From Adiantum capillus-veneris (Eukaryota > Streptophyta > Polypodiopsida > Polypodiales > Pteridaceae): DNA of 64,000 bases. This document shows, piece after piece, positions 1 through 10,900 of the stretch; position 1 is the first letter of the stretch; each line of letters opens with the position of its first letter. The notes below the pieces were generated by a model, which was given only the letters and a program-made list of their open reading frames with translations, searched no databases and was not told the origin of the DNA. Made by a program: the position numbers and the translations under genes. The stretch covers positions 108,125,977-108,189,976 of the forward strand of contig CM043949.1 in the NCBI GenBank assembly GCA_014529385.2, read 5' to 3'.

Positions 1-1301
1 AACAAATACAAAGATATTCAATAGAACCAACAATGAGAATAGCTATAGTTCTCAACATTACAAAAGGATCAATTGTCAGATGCAATGCTCTACTGGATAA
101 AGAAGAAAAATACAATATGGTTGTAGAGAACATCCAAAGGATCCTCTAGATCACTCCATGCAAACATGATAGCAAAACAATGCGAGGTTTACATACAAGT
201 AAAAAAGAAATGGTTGCTACCCTTAGAATCCAAAATCATGAGGAGCAGGTGAACTTTCAGGTGAAGCCTTCAAAGGAAATGCTTGCAGATGTCATCCTTG
301 TACATCAGTGGTTAGACCAACACAAGGCCTAAAAAGAAGAAAAAATGCTAATAATCTCTTCTCCAAGAGGTAGACATCAACAATTACAGGTACCGTTAAT
401 GCTAAATTCAGTGTTGTAGGAGTCACTAGAATCAAAGACAAATCGTGCAGACAAAGGTAAAGCTAAAGTGGAACTTCCACCGATTAGCAAAGAAGGTGTG
501 AAAGCATACACCTCTACATCAAAGAACCCTCATGGATCAACTTCTTCAAGCAAGTCAGGATTTCAAAACTTCAAGTCAAATGCTGACCCAACGAAAACCT
601 GCAAGGAGACACCCAGAAAAGCAAAGATATTTCAGCCAAAGTACTCAAGAAAGCAAAGGAAAGTCAAGCAAGTGTTTGTTCAAAACAATTTAATCAAAGT
701 CAATGATCCGGTTTGGATTAAAGACATGGAGTCAACACAAAAAGACAAACACATGGGATGGATAGCATCACAATGGAGCTTAAAGGAACATGAGTACTAT
801 GGAGGTAACATGCAGATATGGGTGCCAAAACCAGAGGTTAGGGCATATGAAGTAACTTCAAGTCCCTCCCAACAAAGAAGGCCCACAAGGTATCGACCTT
901 GACAATATCCTAGAATACCTAAGAAGCAGGTATACAACATAACAACATCGAAAGAGGCTAAAGTCTACCACAACTTTCAAGAGGATACATAAAAAAGATG
1001 GATCTCAAAGAGTCTTCCCCATGGACAAGGATTTTACACAAGATATACAAAGATTTGGCTATTAGTCAACCACAAGCCAACTGCAACTACACAAGACCTG
1101 CATGAAGATCTCAAGAGCTCAACAAGACCTAGAGCTCAACAAAGTCAACAAAGGAGTTACAAAGGTCATCAAGAGATTTGGATTCCTAAATCTTTCAATG
1201 CTCCTAGTCAAAAGCCAGATGCCAATAGCCAATAGAGGCCTACAACAACATCAAAGACTCCTATCAACAGGCCTACTTGGAGAATCAAACGGATAATGGA
1301 G
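1..1301 (+). pseudogene. Remnant of a Ty3/gypsy post-integrase tail
   Basis: An interrupted + strand reading frame runs through this stretch; the longest open part is 468-902 (144 codons, rich in Lys, Ser and Gln). Around 262-330 a VILVHQWLDQHK-like stretch resembles the C-terminal part of a retropepsin-like domain, and it is followed by W(V/I)PK motifs (near 820-835 and 1170-1185). The same order, a protease-like end followed by WVPK motifs, occurs at 47777-48620 inside the giant element, so this is probably a related element's 3' coding end. It has several in-frame stops and no intact gene. Confidence is moderate for the kinship and low for any function. Confidence 0.4.
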
Positions 1302-2118
1302 TCTTCACAGTCAAAGAAACACAACCCAACCAACAAGAATGCCGATTCGAAGACAATAAAACAGGTATGGCAAAAGAAACCTTCAATGCCCATTTGGTCC
1401 TTCACTAATCCTCTTTTTGAGGATTTAAGCTTACTTTTACCTGAAGAAATGTTTGTAGTAAGCAAAAGAATGTGAAAATTCAAGTTGTCAAGGTGCAAAA
1501 AACACTCTTTGACATAGTCAGAGTCAAGTTGCCGAGCCATAAAATGAGAAAAGCATTAGTCTTAAAGCTTTAAGTCATATTAAACTTTGTGTTAAGAGTC
1601 GTAGTTATTAGGCTTACGCTCAAGCTGGAAGAGTTGAGCATATCTAAAGTCATATTGCTCATGTTGGATGAGATGAGCATAAAAGTCGAAGTCTATTAAC
1701 TTACAATTGATGGGGTGTCGCAGAGTCCAACACTCACGCACAGTGCATAGTAAGATGAGAGCACATATTCTTGTCAACGAAAACCATTCTTAAAGGGGTG
1801 CCATCTTGCAAAGCTATGTCATATGCTTTTATAGCTACACTATCTTTCTGAAGACCCCTCAAAATCCTTCTGGCACATCATATTGTTTTCCATGCATTTC
1901 TGTGTATGCATAAATAGGATGTCCCACCATTGGACATATGCATTAGACACTCCTTTTTGCTTCTATCAATGCACCTTGAGTGGACTACAACAGGAAAAAA
2001 ATGTTCCATCATGCTACCCTTTCATATTTGCTATCTCTATATTTCCATATCTATCAGCAAATAATCCTTTGAGTACTTAATTAATATTTTCTATGCTAAT
2101 AGTACTCCAATAATGCGC
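1302..2118. other. AT-rich flank without a recognisable gene
   Basis: Only short ORFs are present on both strands and none resembles a known family. This is the left flank of the younger Tat-type insertion; it presumably belongs with 14534-14878 to the interrupted older element. Confidence 0.5.
2115..2118. repeat. Candidate target-site duplication, left copy (GCGC)
   Basis: GCGC precedes the 5' LTR and GCGC follows the 3' LTR at 14534-14537. Four bases is one short of the usual five for Ty3/gypsy, so the exact limits are uncertain. Confidence 0.5.
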
Positions 2119-3811
2119 TGATAGCCGTTTTTCGGCTCTCTGTAATTGCCATAGTGAGTTATCTCACCCTATCAAATCACTCAAACACTGTGGTTACCCT
2201 CACCCTTTCACTGTATATAGGCGCGTGTGAGTTAGGGGACTTTTCCCATATCTCCTTACTGAAATAAAAAACCCTCAATTAGCTAGTTGAGCCAAAAAAA
2301 TAAAAAATATAAGTATATTATGGTCCATGCGTATGTAAATATTTCTTTGTATATAGGGCCTAAATAAAAGATTTTTCCATAATTATTTTGGTATTTATTT
2401 AAATATTTCTACCTAGGTGTGTGTTATTTATGCTCTGTACATTGCCTCACCATTACCACAATTTTTCTTATCATTTTTCATACTCTTTATTCCATATAGA
2501 AATATTTTCATGTAAGCTTCTCTTATATTTGGTGTAACTCCACCCCAACAAAAATCCAAAAAAACTAGTTTTATTTATGTGTATATTTTTTCACTATTGT
2601 GATTTTTCCCTTCCTACATCTATTTTGTTTTTTTTCTAACAAATTAGAACACCAAAAATATTTATCTTTTTATGGTAGCCTCATAATGAGAGAGATTTCT
2701 TTTGACACCTTTATATTTTTTCCACTTATATTATTTATATTTGACATGTACATATTTTTTAGACCCCTCAATATTTGATTTTCTTAGTTGTAGTATTCAC
2801 TTATATCATGATCTCAAGAATATCTTCAATTATAGACCTACCAAATAAGGTCAAGGGTAGGTGGCATGCATACATGCACTATGGAGGGCTCACTCTTGGA
2901 GGTATTCAAAAGAATCATCCAAAGAAGGACCCCACAAGGACTTTGTGCAGTGGAAAAAAACAGTCGGTTTTGCTGAATTTTTAAAGTTCACTTGCTCTCC
3001 AAATTTGAAAAGGTAATACAAACAAAAGTTGTAGCTCGTGGGCTGAACTTTTGCCTCAAATTTTTTCATATTTTTTTGAGCTACGAGCTGTGAGCTATGA
3101 TTTTATTAGAGGACCCCAGTTTTCCCATGCCATGCAGCCACACTCTCTCTTCCACTTTATCATTTTTCTCTTTCACACACACTTCTCCACTCATCATTCC
3201 CACCTCTCTCACCACTCCTCTCTGCACCCTACTCACCTTCTCCTCAACCTTGAAGAATAAGAGAAACCATGGTGAACTCATACCTCCCACACACAATTCC
3301 ATTCCAAAATTGACCACCTAGTCTCATTTTTCCTCCTCCAAATTACCCATATCTATCAAAAAACCACAAAATTGAGCCTCTTCTCTTAAAAGACAGCATC
3401 ATGGTGGTTGATTACTCAACTTCAATTACCTTGTCTCTCAAGGAAGGTCAAGAGTGGAGAAAAAATGTACCGTCAAAGCTAGTGGACCGTCAACAAGCAT
3501 CAAAATTGGCCCTACTCAAGACACTTGGAGCATCAACCTTGTAAGAAATCCACCTTTTCTTACCTCTTAAGAGTTTTTCTTCCTTATTTGTATCCTACAT
3601 GGATACTCCCATCGTAAATATCCAATTCCATTTGTAAATTAATACTAACTCTACTAACACTAACCCACTATGAAAAGTCCTATCACCTCCATTTCTCTCC
3701 TCTCTCTTTCCCCACCAACTTCTTGATAATTCCAAGCAAAAGAAATTAGATAAATTGCTGAAAATCTAACCCAACCATGGTTAGAGGAGTAACCCTAGCC
3801 TTCAAAATTGC

Positions 3812-3819
3812 TATAAAAG
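3812..3819 (+). promoter_or_regulatory. TATA box in 5' LTR
   Basis: TATAAAAG lies in a G-rich-flanked context and is kept in the sister LTR at 13546-13553. It is the only good TATA element about two thirds along the LTR, as expected for the U3 promoter. Confidence 0.65.
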
Positions 3820-4421
3820 GAGGGTGTAGCTAGCACAAAAAAGGGGGGAGAAGAAAGAGCACTATGCTATAGCTTGAGAAGCCAAGCTCAACCTCTTGAG
3901 AAGGAGCTCTTGAGTGGAATCTCATTGGCATTAGGCATATGTATGTGTTGTATTAGGGGTGATTAGCAAGGGAACTCTATGCCATTGTAAGAGAGAGTGA
4001 TCATTCAATTGAGAGTAGGAAATCTGTCATTTCTCCTACTAGTGTAAGCCCAACATTTGCTGAATCAAGGAGGGTGAATTTGGACTAAACATGGATACCT
4101 TGTCTCCCTTCCAACGAGAAGTCATGGAAAATAATGATGTGTAAGTGTCTTGGTGTTTTATTTAAGTTCTTGATAGCTTGTCTTCGGGTATTGTTATCAA
4201 TTTAGCCATAAATCCCACATGCTGTAAGAGGGCGACAGGGTGGAGAGGACTCCCCTGGCCTTAAGACAGTGATTGGGGTGGATTTTTCCTTGTGATGTGT
4301 TGTGGTGTAATTTACTCAGGCTATGTTGAACAAATACTAATCTCACTTTGATTGGTCATGACAGATTTGTAAGAAGGCATTAGTGCAACAACCACCCCCT
4401 TCCCCCGTCTCTCTCTTTCTT

Positions 4422-4614
<193 letters not shown>

Positions 4615-4876
4615 TTTTAGTGTGTGAGAGTGTTCCATTGGTGTTAGGGTTAGTGTAAATTCCTTCTTTGTTTGTGGGTTGCTCTAACGATTCTCCTCTT
4701 TTGCGTCCTAGTTCGCTCTTAAACTAGGTGGTGCCCCTTGTGTAGTTGGGATTTGGCTGTGGGTTTGTTGTTTTGGTTTGTGTTGTGTTGTGCCCCAACC
4801 CCATTGAGCAGCACGGGAGCCTTGAACGGTGTCTAGAGGTTGCTCTTCTTGTTGGCCGCCTCGGACTGCTTCAAAT

Positions 4877-4893
4877 TGGTGCCCCCACCGAGG
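4877..4893 (+). promoter_or_regulatory. Primer-binding site of the Tat-type element
   Basis: TGGTGCCCCCACCGAGG starts three bases after the LTR end. The TGG start and position fit a tRNA primer site. By eye it is closest to the 3' end of plant tRNA-Lys if a two-base insertion is allowed; the tRNA is not certain. Confidence 0.6.
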
Positions 4894-4952
4894 AAAACAA
4901 CTCGTGTATGTTTTTGTGTAGGATCAACTTTTAGCATAGTCAAGTAGTTTGC

Positions 4953-5165
4953 ATGAATCACGAGAGTTTGTATGATCCTTTCATTCCCATTGCAAGGCAA
5001 AAGATACACATAATTGTTAGTACTAAGTTGCAATTTCAACGGGTAATTCGTAGGATTTTAGGTCCTCTTAGGTTAGCCGAGATAAACACTTCGGTAAATC
5101 CTTTTATTTTGCCTCCCATTAGGTACGATATTAGCTTGGACGTCTATATTTTTGTGTTATTTTAA
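4953..5165 (+). CDS. Pre-gag ORF A1 (unknown)
   Basis: This 70-codon ORF starts at ATG 4953, soon after the primer-binding site. Its C-terminal 50 residues align with the next ORF (5187-5405): both have N-P-F/V-I-L-P-x-I-x-Y-x-x-S-x-D-V and end F-(V/I)-L-F, with stop codons in the same TTTTATTTTAA-like context. Mostly beta-type hydrophobic residues are seen, with no known domain. Extra ORFs upstream of gag are known for Ogre and some other Tat elements, where their role is unknown. It could be an exon of a longer pre-gag gene rather than a separate protein. Confidence 0.5.
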   Translation: MNHESLYDPFIPIARQKIHIIVSTKLQFQRVIRRILGPLRLAEINTSVNPFILPPIRYDISLDVYIFVLF

Positions 5166-5186
5166 GCATTAGAACATGCATAGGCC

Positions 5187-5405
5187 ATGGATAATGGCCC
5201 AGGAATAGAGGTTTTTTCCTTTCATTTTACTCCACACATTAGAATAAACGTTGCAATTAGTAGAAAGATCCATTTTCAACAACGAATGGTGTTCATGTTT
5301 GGTGCCCAAAGAGTAGGAGAAATTCTTGCATCACCAAACCCTGTCATTCTACCTCTCATCAACTACCACACTTCTTTTGATGTACATGTGTTCATTTTAT
5401 TTTAA
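5187..5405 (+). CDS. Pre-gag ORF A2, paralogue of A1
   Basis: This 72-codon ORF starts with ATG at 5187, only 21 bp after A1 ends. It aligns with A1 over its last 50 or so residues, including the F-x-L-F end, so the two arose by tandem duplication and then diverged strongly. Function is unknown. Retention of two open copies argues that the reading frames were once under selection. Confidence 0.5.
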   Translation: MDNGPGIEVFSFHFTPHIRINVAISRKIHFQQRMVFMFGAQRVGEILASPNPVILPLINYHTSFDVHVFILF

Positions 5406-5431
5406 AATGAAGTGTAGCCCGACAAAATAGT

Positions 5432-5986
5432 GTGTATGTTTGTTTTTTCTTTGTCCAAGTTGTTACAAGAAACAAAAAAACGATCATTTGTTCTAACTGG
5501 GAATGTGTGTGCAGTGAAAGTTCAATCCTTAGAGATCTAGCTCTATTACCAATTGAGTTGCAGGAGCAAGTAGTAAGGCGTCTCCCTCATAACAAGAGGG
5601 TGGTGAAGTTAAGACGGAAGGTCCTACGCGTGGATTCCATTTTCCTCTTGTTGTTGAGCACTAAGGAAGACCGCGCATTCATCCAACTAGTGTGTGCCCT
5701 AAGATTGGTAAATAGAGTGAAATTTGGCGTTTGGCGAGTGCATTTCACCATTGAGGAAGACTCTTTAGGAAACCTGCGGCCAGAGTTCATGCTTCATAGA
5801 CTCACATTTGGTGAATTTTTCCCTCATTTGCGTCTTATTAATAGTCTTCCTTTCGCTTTCAACAAAGGAGATAGGGAGCTATTCAGAGCTTGTCTTAATA
5901 AAGAGAGCATAGAGAAGATTGCAAATTTGTATAAATTCTCATCCTTCTCTACTTTCTATGACACTTTGTTCATAGAGACATTGTAA
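5432..5986 (+). CDS. Pre-gag ORF B1 (F-box-like N-terminal motif, unknown)
   Basis: The open frame has 184 codons without an early ATG (the listed start is GTG); a pyrimidine-rich stretch with TTTGTCCAAG at about 5449-5460 could be a splice acceptor. Its centre reads L-P-x-E-L-x-x-x-V-V-R-R-L-P-H, like the first half of an F-box, but the rest of an F-box is not convincing. It is clearly paralogous to 6033-6491: shared features are (V/I)VRRLPH, FIQ-x-x-CAL-x-x-V, RL(T/S)F-x-EF, and LINSLPF-x-F. The pair sits between A1/A2 and gag. It is probably the extra ORF1 of this Tat family; its role is not known. Confidence 0.5.
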   Translation: MYVCFFFVQVVTRNKKTIICSNWECVCSESSILRDLALLPIELQEQVVRRLPHNKRVVKLRRKVLRVDSIFLLLLSTKEDRAFIQLVCALRLVNRVKFGVWRVHFTIEEDSLGNLRPEFMLHRLTFGEFFPHLRLINSLPFAFNKGDRELFRACLNKESIEKIANLYKFSSFSTFYDTLFIETL

Positions 5987-6032
5987 ATCTCTTTATGCTT
6001 TTGAATGATTTAACCATAATCCTAAGGAGTTT

Positions 6033-6491
6033 TTGTCCAGGAATTTTGTAGCACAAGTGGAGTCTTTAAATCTTGAAAACTTGATTGGACTTGATGAGGA
6101 TGTTCTTTATGAAATTGTGAGAAGGTTGCCTCACTCCGACTGTGTGGAACTCGAAGGAAAGGAGCTCCTAGTCAATTGCTACTTTCTCACGGCCTTCGAC
6201 GAGCATGAAGATCTAGTTTTTATACAAACCGCTTGTGCGTTGGAAATTGTAGAGCAAGTGCAATTTATCACTTGGGACGTGGTTGCTCTTTTGGATCCAG
6301 AAAACGAAGTTCTAGAGATTTCTGTTTATCGCCTTAGCTTTGAAGAATTTCAACCCTTCTTAGAGCTCATCAATAGTCTACCTTTTTGTTTTGATCAAAC
6401 AAATCGAGACCTCATTGAAGCTTGGATAGCTGAAGAAGAAAACCTAGAGTGGTATTTTTTTACTTCTTCATTTGCAGGCGAGTGGTTCTAA
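6033..6491 (+). CDS. Pre-gag ORF B2, paralogue of B1
   Basis: The open frame has 152 codons starting at TTG 6033 with no ATG near its start; TTTTTGTCCAG just before 6041 looks like a 3' splice site, which suggests B2 is an exon. It aligns with B1 over about 120 residues, sharing the VRRLPH, FIQ-CAL, RL-F-x-EF and LINSLPF blocks. It is more acidic than B1. It ends 49 bp before the gag ATG. No known domain beyond the weak F-box-like N-terminus can be supported. Confidence 0.5.
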   Translation: MSRNFVAQVESLNLENLIGLDEDVLYEIVRRLPHSDCVELEGKELLVNCYFLTAFDEHEDLVFIQTACALEIVEQVQFITWDVVALLDPENEVLEISVYRLSFEEFQPFLELINSLPFCFDQTNRDLIEAWIAEEENLEWYFFTSSFAGEWF

Positions 6492-6540
6492 ATCTCTATT
6501 GTATCCCTTATTGTAACTCGTGTTGTAATCTTTCATAATA

Positions 6541-7446
6541 ATGGAGAGCCAACGCCAAATGTCTGGATATTCTCTTTTCTTTGGAGAGCCTGGAGAGGAT
6601 GCAGAATTATTTTTAGCAAATTTCAAGATGTCTTGCCGTATCAAGAGGATAGTAACCGATCAAGAACATGTAGAAATGTTTGAGGTGGTCCTTAGGAAAG
6701 ATGCTAGTACTTGGTTTGACTCTTTGCCTGAGGAAGTTAAGGGGAATTACACAGAAGTTTTGAATCATTTTAAGAGATACTTCTTTGATCCCCAAAACAC
6801 TCAAAAACTATGGCAAGACATTGTTTCTCATAAGCAAAAAGACTTAGATGACTACTACTTGTACAAGCAAGAGTTTCTACGTCTTTGGGCTCTATGGATA
6901 CGAAATGTTGCTAACCCTGGTGATGGTGCAGAATTTTTAAAGAAGGAGAGGTTCATAGCCGGACTCTTTCCTGACCTTAAGGTAAAAGTTGAGGCGGGTG
7001 CACCTGCTACTTTTGATGCAGCGGAAACTAGGGCTGCTGAGAAGTATAGGAAACTCAAGTGCTTAAGGGGAGAGGTTCCAATAGAAGGTCTTAGACCCAA
7101 AGGTAAGTCACAAGCATCAACATCTAGGGAGCTTCCTGAGGTAACGGCTGAAGTGATCGAGAAGTTAAATGAATCTTTAAGCAGCCTGTCAATTCACCTT
7201 GCACAAGCTGTAGGTCCAAAGGGACAAGCAAAGAAGTCAGAAGAGAGAGAGCCATGAACTAGGAGAGTCTTGCAATGTTGGAATTGCGGAGAGTCTGGAC
7301 ATGGGAAGTATAATTGTCCTTGGCCCCGTGGAGAGCCAGGGAGACCTAACTTGAATTACCCAGTGATGATGCAGGAGAAGGAGCTGGTCAACAACCAAGG
7401 CTTCTACAAAGGCCAAATGGACCAAGACCACCTCCACAAGGGGTAG
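6541..7446 (+). pseudogene. gag: gag of the Tat-type element, broken before the zinc knuckle
   Basis: The open part 6541-7257 (238 codons, ATG start) is a Retrotrans_gag-type capsid protein: residues about 15-160 include the W-F-x-x-L-P region and an L-x-x-Y-Y-x-x-F-L-R-L-W region. A TGA at 7255-7257 ends it, but the same frame continues to 7446 and at 7276-7317 encodes a perfect CCHC zinc knuckle, C-x2-C-x4-H-x4-C. The stop is therefore an inactivating change in the nucleocapsid linker (a CpG transition CGA to TGA is plausible). The next coding frame (pol) is in a different phase, so a frameshift or recoding site lies near 7447. Confidence 0.85.
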
Positions 7447-7544
7447 AAGGAGTTCCACCTTTGCCAGATCCAAATGTGCATGTGGTAGAGGTGACAAATT
7501 CAAATGAGGTTGACATGGAAGCCAATGGCATTAAGCATGCCTGA

Positions 7545-7958
7545 GGAAAAGATAAAGAGAAAGAAGGAGTCACATCACAGAGTGACCATGGACAAGGCAA
7601 GAAGGCAAAGGAAACAAAGGAAACCAAGAGGACTCGACGTCGTATCAACCTCCAAGACTTCCCTCTTGGACATGGTATGGATCCGTACAACTTGTTGGAA
7701 GACATGAGAGGTAAGGGTCCTGATATTTCATGGCCTCAATTTCTTGCATTATGTCCACAAGTTAGGAGGGATTTAACAAGGGCAGTTAGCACTAGGAGAA
7801 AGGTAAAAGAGAGTGTGCCTGTTGTAAAAATTGCACAAGCTGAAATGAATGAGGACATTACACCGATGATAGACTGTTACATCAAAGGAAGATTGGTTAG
7901 GAAAGGTCTAGTGGATGGGGGTGCACAAATTTGCATCATAACAGAGGGACTCATGTAA
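7545..7958 (+). pseudogene. pol: pol N-terminal part with protease active site
   Basis: This stretch is in the same frame as the large ORF that follows. Stops at 7542-7544 (TGA) and 7956-7958 (TAA) bound it, both in frame with pol, so pol is interrupted twice. Near the end it has L-V-D-G-G-A-Q-I-C-I-I; the Asp codon at 7914-7916 is the retropepsin nucleophile in a D-G-G variant of D-(S/T)-G. The protease C-terminal half, including the I-L-G-R-P-W-L-M block, lies in the next ORF at about 8128-8157. The basic Lys/Arg-rich stretch before it links nucleocapsid to protease. Confidence 0.75.
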
Positions 7959-7967
7959 AGACTAGGC

Positions 7968-10900
7968 ATGCACATCCATGAGACACCTGAAATCAAAGTC
8001 AAGATGGCAAACAATAGCAAGGCTAGGTGTGTAGGCATTTGTAAAAATGTCTTTGTAGAGGCCTTTGGCATTAAGAAAGCGGTGGATTTTTATGTTATGT
8101 CGACCAAGGGAAGTGGTTATCCATTTATCCTAGGAAGACCATGGCTAATGAAAATGCGAGCTTTGCAGGATTGGGAGAGTGGGAAATTAATTTGCAGGAA
8201 TGACAATCATAAGAAGGTTGTCTTTGACATGAAGGAGCAACGCCAAGAGGAGCTCCGTGAAGAATCATCTCAAAGTGAGACGGAAGAAGGTTGGACCGAT
8301 AGCACTTCAGAAGAAGAAAGTAGCGATAGCATTACTGAAGAGGAGTCTTCCATCGAAGTCATGGGGGTAAGGTTTAAGCCAAGCAACCAAGAGACCTCTT
8401 GTCAAGGCTTGGAGGAGGTAGGTCCTCAAGAGAACGAAGGTGTTCAAGATGAAGGGATGCTGGAAGGTATGCTATCAACAACACTTACAAAGGATGAAAG
8501 AGAGGAGTTTAAATGTGTGCTAAGGAAGTTTCCTAGGCTTTTTGCTAAAGACTACACCGACGTACGTGGGGTAGATGTTGTTCAACACAAGATTGAGTTA
8601 AAGCCTGAGGCCACACCTAAAGCTCAGAAGCTACGAAGGCTAGGAGTTATAAAGGAGCAGGCTCTACTCAAGGAGGTAAGAAAGCTTCTAGCAGCAGGTT
8701 TCATTTATCTAGTGGAGAATTCAGAGTGGGTCTCTCTTGTTGTTGTCACTCCTAAGAAAAATGGCAAGTGGAGGGTGTGTGTGGATTACCGTCCCCTCAA
8801 TGAGGCAACAAAAAGAGATCAGTTTCCCCTCCCATTCCAGGATGAGATACTAAATGAGGTAGCTGGTCATGAGAAGTACACTGTGTGCGATGGTTACTCA
8901 GGTTACTTTCAAATAGGGATTGCATTGGAGGATCAATTGAAAACAACCTTTATCACTCCTTGGGGTTGTTATGCTTTTAGATTCATGCCATTTGGTCTGA
9001 CAAATGCTCCTGCAACATTCCAACGTTTCATGAATATGGTGTTTCAAGCATTCTTTGGAAAGTCAATTAGGGTGTTCATTGATGATTTCTGTATTTATAG
9101 CTCAAAATCATTGCATCTACAAAGGGTAGAAGAAGGTTTAAAGAAGCTCTACGACATGGGAGGTCAACTCAACCCCGACAAGTGCCATATAGGTGAGGAT
9201 GAAGTAATCTTGCTTGGTCATAAAGTTTCTTACAAAGGCATTGAAGTGGATCCTTCAAAGGCAAAGGCTCTTATTGAGCTACCATCACCCAAGAGTCTTA
9301 AGGAGGTCATCTCATTCATTCAAAAGGTGAAGTATATGTCACGCTTCATTCACTTAGCCTTGGAGTTACTTCACCCTTTGCAAAAGTTGACACAACAAGT
9401 AGAATTTGCATGGTCTGATGAGCTTGAAGAGTACTTTTGTAACATTAAAGCCATTTTGTCAGAGCTACCAACACTCATGCCTCCTTGTTGGGAGTACACA
9501 TTCTTTGTTAGCTCTAGTGCTGGGAAAGAAACAATTGGTGCAATTTTGTTACAACAAGATCCCTATAGTACCAGGATGCGGCCCATCTACTTTGCTAGTA
9601 GGGTCATGAATGCTTTGGAGAGAGACTACACAGAAGCAGAACTCATGATGCTTTCTCTCATGTTTGCGGTGAGAAAGTTTAGATCCTACCTGCTACCAAA
9701 ACCTTTTGTAATTCTCACTGCAAAAAATTTGTTCCCTTGGGTGTCATCTCAAATGAATCTTAGTACTAGGATCTCAAAGTGGATTATGGAGTTGCAAGAG
9801 TTCCAATACTCTTTCAAGGTAGAAGATAGTGTGCGTGCACAATTGGCAGGGATTCTCACTTATAGGGTACATGAGAAGGAAATTAAGGTGCCTCAAGTAA
9901 AGACCCTACCATTGCCACCACCAAAAATTATTCCCAATGCTTTTACCTTGTTCTTTGATGGAGCTTTTCGACGAGCCATAGGGAAAGCAGGGGGAGGGCT
10001 AGTGTTGCTCAACCCAAGTGGAGAGGTGGTCATGAAAGAGAAGGTCAATCTACTAGGTTCAACTAACAACAATGAAGCAGAATACGACACACTACTTCAT
10101 GGTTTGAAGATGTGCATTGGCCAAGGGATAAAACGTCTCATGGTAAAGGGAGATGCACTTCTCATTGTTAAACAGATTTTAGGCATTTGGGCATGCAAGA
10201 ATGAAAGCTTAAGGACAAAAGTTTATGCCATTCGTAGGATGTTTAATCAGTTTGAAGAAGTGCAACTATATCATATTCCGAGGAAACAAAATGAAGATGC
10301 CGATATACTTGCACAACAAGCAGTTACATGTGTTGAGAGAGAAGTGCAGGTCATCATGGTGGCAGCAGCTGTCAAGCAACCGAGATACCAGGGATTTGAG
10401 TCATTGGATCCCATTATTGGCTACATTTTGGAGGGTGAGTTTCCACCAGACTTCACAAAAGCTCAGAAGAGGAGACTCATGAAGAAGGCAAGCATGTATA
10501 TCTTCCTAGAAGGCTCCCTCTATCAAAGAGGGAAGGATAAAGTGTGCAGAAGAGTACCAACTATCGCGGAAATTCCAGCCATTCTAAAAGGTTTGCATGA
10601 AGAGGCATGTGGTGGTCATTTTTCCCAAGAATTAACTGTGAAGAAGATTTTGCTTGTGGGGTATGTTTGGCCAAGCTTGCATGTGGACGTTCAACATTGG
10701 TGTAAAAGCTGTCACAATTGTCAGATAAATGGAAATAGAAGGTTGGTGCATGGCGGGAGGCAAATAGTTCTTGAAAATGGACCCTTTGAAAAGTGGGGCA
10801 TTGATGCTATGGGTCCTCTGCCTAGGACAAAAAATGGTAAACTCTACATTCTAGTGGCTGTAGACTATATGACTAGGTGGGTGGAAGCTCAAAGTGTGGC

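Noticed and set aside
3051-3321. ORFs in both strands repeated at 12816-13056
   Set aside because: They recur because they lie in the two LTRs, overlap each other on opposite strands and match no family. They lie upstream of the TATA box.
5432-6491. Firm F-box annotation of B1 and B2
   Set aside because: Only the first 15 or so residues fit (L-P-x-E-L...R-L-P). The second half of the F-box, with its usual Trp and hydrophobic positions, is not seen.
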